Below, piece by piece: positions 5,764 through 6,018 of a DNA stretch of 6,018 nt. Below the pieces are notes generated by a model. The model ran no database searches. It was not told the origin of the DNA and saw only the letters and a program-made list of their open reading frames with translations. Made by a program: the position numbers and the translations under genes. Positions within the stretch are counted from its first letter, which is position 1; every line of letters starts with the position of its first letter. This DNA comes from JAUXIQ01 sp030620925 [NCBI: Nitrospinota bacterium] (GTDB lineage: Bacteria; JAUXIQ01), in assembly GCA_030620925.1 (NCBI GenBank), contig JAUXIQ010000140.1, forward strand, positions 1 to 6,018, written 5' to 3'.

Positions 5764-6018
5764 ATGAACGACCAGGATGAAATTACCGACCTCGCAAAAG
5801 ATGTGCTCACCATAGAGAGCAGCGCCATAAACGCGCTCATACCCCGCATCGGAAAATCTTTCCTGCAAGCCGTGGACATATTGTACGACTGTAAGGGAAA
5901 AGTGATCGTTACCGGGATGGGCAAATCGGGGCTGGTGGCCGGTAAAATAGCGTCCACCCTGGCCAGCACGGGAACGCCCGCTTTCTTCCTCCATCCCGCC
6001 GAGGGGAGCCACGGGGAC
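5764..6018 (+). CDS. KpsF/GutQ/KdsD-type arabinose-5-phosphate isomerase, N-terminal part
   Basis: Family that interconverts ribulose-5-phosphate and arabinose-5-phosphate, the first step towards KDO for lipopolysaccharide or capsule; cytoplasmic. The 85 codons seen cover the first part of the SIS (sugar isomerase) domain: GMGKSG (51-56) binds the sugar phosphate, with Lys54 matching Lys59 of E. coli KdsD; STGTP (68-72) follows; and HPAEGSHGD (77-85) contains His83, matching His88 of KdsD. The rest of the SIS domain and the usual paired CBS domains lie beyond the window (family length about 320). AGGTGG at 5753-5758 lies 5 nt before the ATG and supports this start; an in-frame GTG at 5755 is possible but overlaps that site. 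Which paralogue (kdsD, gutQ or kpsF) cannot be told. If the host lacks KDO synthesis, another sugar-phosphate role would be needed. Confidence 0.93.
   Translation, partial: MNDQDEITDLAKDVLTIESSAINALIPRIGKSFLQAVDILYDCKGKVIVTGMGKSGLVAGKIASTLASTGTPAFFLHPAEGSHGD

Noticed and set aside
5611-6012. Minus-strand open frames opposite the isomerase gene
   Set aside because: The plus-strand translation shows unmistakable SIS-domain motifs and a ribosome site; the minus-strand frames have none.

Overview
The window is a compact stretch of bacterial chromosome, with GC in the mid-50s by eye, frequent ATA (Ile) and AGG (Arg) codons, sigma-70-like promoters and Shine-Dalgarno sites. It holds five protein genes: four on the minus strand and one divergent gene at the right edge. 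No RNA gene, insertion sequence, phage gene or CRISPR array is visible. The gene set (acyl-CoA dehydrogenase, metal-dependent hydrolases, SIS-type sugar-phosphate isomerase) suits an environmental, perhaps anaerobic, bacterium. The style of the Cys-tRNA synthetase C-terminal part and codon use recall Chloroflexota (Dehalococcoidia-like) or deep Actinomycetota genomes, but that placement is a guess.

Layout from right to left. At 5764-6018 on the plus strand is the first 85 codons of a KpsF/GutQ/KdsD arabinose-5-phosphate isomerase. A 327-bp divergent intergenic region (5437-5763) carries a good kpsF-type promoter and a nested inverted repeat that may be an operator. On the minus strand come an MBL-fold metallo-hydrolase (4528-5436), a phosphotriesterase-superfamily amidohydrolase with a Glu in place of the bridging carbamylated Lys (3431-4480), a very long cysteinyl-tRNA synthetase (1118-3295), and an acyl-CoA dehydrogenase (1-1019) cut by the left edge about 40 residues before its end.

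The standout is the cysteinyl-tRNA synthetase. A complete CysRS (zinc ligands, HIGN, KMAKS, DALR-type helical domain, usual C-terminal tail) is followed in the same open frame by a linker of about 33 residues and a complete-looking family 2 glycosyltransferase-like domain whose DxD motif is degenerate.

The four minus-strand genes are co-directional with gaps of 47, about 135 and 98 bp. Three of them have their own promoter-like sequence with exactly 17-bp spacing, so they look like neighbours with individual promoters more than one tight operon. The MBL and phosphotriesterase-like genes are the likeliest functional pair, because both families include lactone and ester hydrolases. The acyl-CoA dehydrogenase may belong with them in small-molecule or acyl-CoA catabolism, while CysRS-GT is probably a housekeeping gene with an appended activity.
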